Shown: positions 62,565 to 64,000 of the stretch, piece after piece
Layout: every line of letters begins with the position of its first letter
How positions within the stretch are numbered: the first letter of the stretch is position 1
Source: JAKFYM01 sp964416595
Lineage (GTDB): Bacteria; Bdellovibrionota; UBA1018; CAIPTA01
Direction: 5' to 3'
Assembly (NCBI GenBank): GCA_964416595.1
Contig: CAYQES010000013.1
Coordinates: forward strand, 7,498-71,497
Length of the DNA: 64,000 bases
Translations under genes and position numbers: made by a program
The notes under the pieces: model-generated
The model's database searches: none
What the model saw: only the letters and a program-made list of their open reading frames with translations
What the model was told of the DNA's origin: nothing

Positions 62565-64000
62565 ATGCTCTCTCATTTCCGACAATGGCGGGAAAAAAAC
62601 ACATTCGGTCTTTTTCGCACAGATCTTTCTAGCCTCCTCGCCTCTGCGGCGGCCGCTACCACTCTAGGCGAGCGCATTCAGTGGATAGAAAGTCTTTTAG
62701 ACTGGATCCGTATTTCCTCCGCTCCAGATAGCGGCAAAGTTGTGACTCAAATCCAAACCGTGCGTGTACGTTTCTTTTTACAATCCTTGGAACGCAACCC
62801 GGCCTGGAAAAAAGCGTTTTCTCGTCTATTAGTTTCCGTGCTGTTGGAAACGGAGGCCGTGAGCTTATTGTGCGAAACGGGCTTGCACACGGGCGATGGT
62901 TTTTTTTCCGAAGCCGCGGATCGCTTCATGCACAGGATCCTGCCCAGCCCCAAGGAGGAAAAAGAGCTTTCTGAACTCTTTGGCCGCCTTTTTTTCGAAG
63001 AGAGCGATGCGGACTGGATGGAAAAGCTCGATGAGCCCACCCTCAATGGCTTGCTTGCTTTACTTTTTGAAGAACCCAAAAATCGGGCTAATTTAGAACG
63101 CCATTATGAAGTGGCCGTTACCGAAGCTTTAACGATTCTTTCTTCTCACTTAGAATCCTTAGGCTTGTCTTCGGAAATCAGAAAGCGTAGCCATGTGCTT
63201 TCGGTGAGAGAATCTGCCTTCTACCGCCTACGCATGGCTATCACTTCGGCGTTGAATGAAGGCTCTGCTTCAACGCAAAATTTTCAGCCCCTTTTTCAAG
63301 CCTGCCGTGAAGAAATGCATTCCGCCTTTGCGCACCTAGAAGAGCAGGGTGTAAGCGTAAAAATTGTGTACCGTTTAGAAAAAATGGAGCGGCACCTGGC
63401 TCGACTAGAATCCCTTGTAGAAGTTTTTTTCATTCATTCTGGCGCGCCACCAATCGCTGCGTGGACCAAGCTTCTAACAGATTTAATTAGAAGCCGCGTG
63501 CAAAGCACCCACATCCATACTTTGATCCAGCATAATTTACGAATGTTGGCTCGTAAAATAGTGGAACGCACGGGAGCTTCCGGCGAACACTACATCACCC
63601 AAACCAAACAAGAATATTTCAAAATGCTACTTTCTGCTGGTGGCGGCGGCATGCTCACTGCTGGCACCGCCTATATAAAATTTCTAATTAGCAAAGCCCA
63701 GCCGGCGCTTTTTTTCGAAGGCTTTTTCTCCTGGTTAAATTATTCAGGTAGCTTTTTGCTCATGCAGGTTTGCCATTTTACTTTGGCTACCAAACAGCCC
63801 TCCATGACAGCTCCAGCCCTTGCCGCAAAATTAAAAGAGTCCCAAGGGTCCGACGACTTCTCCATTCTCATTGCTCGCTTAACCCGCTCCCAATTTGCTG
63901 CCGCTTTAGGCAATATCGGCGTTGTAATTCCTACGGCTATCGCCACTAATGCTATCTACAAATGGCAAACGGGCAATGCCCTACTGCCTGTGGAGTACGC
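62565..64000 (+). CDS. Gcr/SpecificRecomb family membrane protein, C-terminus cut by window edge
   Basis: The open frame runs from ATG 62565 off the window (478 codons). About the first 320 residues are helical and charged; then H-N-L-R-M-L-A-R-K-I-V-E-R-T-G-A-S-G-E-H-Y-I and K-M-L-L-S-A-G-G-G-G-M-L-T-A-G-T, followed by membrane segments with F-T-L-A-T-K-Q-P-S-M-T-A. These match the family annotated as site-specific recombinase Gcr, but it has no recombinase fold that I can see and looks like an inner-membrane protein. No strong ribosome site is seen. Confidence 0.75.
   Translation, partial: MLSHFRQWREKNTFGLFRTDLSSLLASAAAATTLGERIQWIESLLDWIRISSAPDSGKVVTQIQTVRVRFFLQSLERNPAWKKAFSRLLVSVLLETEAVSLLCETGLHTGDGFFSEAADRFMHRILPSPKEEKELSELFGRLFFEESDADWMEKLDEPTLNGLLALLFEEPKNRANLERHYEVAVTEALTILSSHLESLGLSSEIRKRSHVLSVRESAFYRLRMAITSALNEGSASTQNFQPLFQACREEMHSAFAHLEEQGVSVKIVYRLEKMERHLARLESLVEVFFIHSGAPPIAAWTKLLTDLIRSRVQSTHIHTLIQHNLRMLARKIVERTGASGEHYITQTKQEYFKMLLSAGGGGMLTAGTAYIKFLISKAQPALFFEGFFSWLNYSGSFLLMQVCHFTLATKQPSMTAPALAAKLKESQGSDDFSILIARLTRSQFAAALGNIGVVIPTAIATNAIYKWQTGNALLPVEY

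Noticed and set aside
62565..64000. Site-specific recombinase evidence for an integrated element
   Set aside because: The family name Gcr/site-specific recombinase is historical; the sequence looks like a helical and membrane protein with no tyrosine or serine recombinase active site.

Overview
The window reads as a chromosomal segment of a Gram-negative bacterium of the Bdellovibrio-like group (Bdellovibrionota/Oligoflexia). This placement is inferred from gene content, not from a tree. The pointers are a TIGR02147-type regulator beside a small secreted-protein cassette, GYF-PilZ fusion proteins, an ExbB plus two ExbD operon like those of gliding machineries, an RpoH-type sigma factor, a meso-DAP pathway gene, and many small secreted or lipid-anchored proteins and proteases. 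Three runs of N (100, 10 and 10 bases) show that it is a scaffolded draft assembly.

Layout. 1-4.5 kb: trmD (cut by the window edge), khpA and rpsP on the minus strand, with no rimM between khpA and trmD; a plus-strand trio of cupin-like protein, 51-residue membrane protein and HTTM-like membrane protein; then ffh. 4.6-14.5 kb: the most unusual block, five consecutive secreted Gly/Ser/Pro-rich proteins with almost no recognisable domains but a shared C-terminal motif (S/A-L/I-F-x-x-V/I, then a basic or aromatic segment, then G), followed by a predicted outer-membrane barrel protein and a membrane-anchored periplasmic protein. 14.5-22.1 kb: housekeeping genes (lytic transglycosylase, M16 protease, pnp, rpsO, rpoH, an outer-membrane barrel, dapF).

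22.2-33.6 kb: an accessory region beginning at tRNA-Arg(UCU). It holds a REP-associated tyrosine transposase between two 44-base direct repeats, and a two-gene toxin-like cassette ending in a third repeat copy. Beyond that come secreted repeat proteins, a transglutaminase-elicitor-like enzyme, a Gln-Asp-Gly-Lys repeat lipoprotein, a decayed zinc-protease gene, a TIGR02147 regulator with its secreted partner, a small barrel, a lipoprotein and a TerC-family transporter.

33.6-64 kb: mostly core genes. These include an NhaR-like LysR regulator, htpX, a minus-strand operon of two GYF-PilZ proteins with phoH and asparaginase, the rpmF-fabH-fabG-acpP-fabF lipid cluster, rpiB-glyA, nrdR-nusB and three uncharacterised genes, polA, an XRE regulator, gmhA-RDD, trxA, an ExbB/ExbD/ExbD operon, a secreted metzincin-like protease, a DksA-like protein, phoU-phoB-phoR, an Rsm22-type methyltransferase and the start of a Gcr-type membrane protein. 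A fourth, truncated repeat copy lies at 57.6 kb.

The clearest candidate for an undescribed system is the 4.6-14.5 kb envelope locus. The clearest mobile feature is the tRNA-linked transposase and repeat family.
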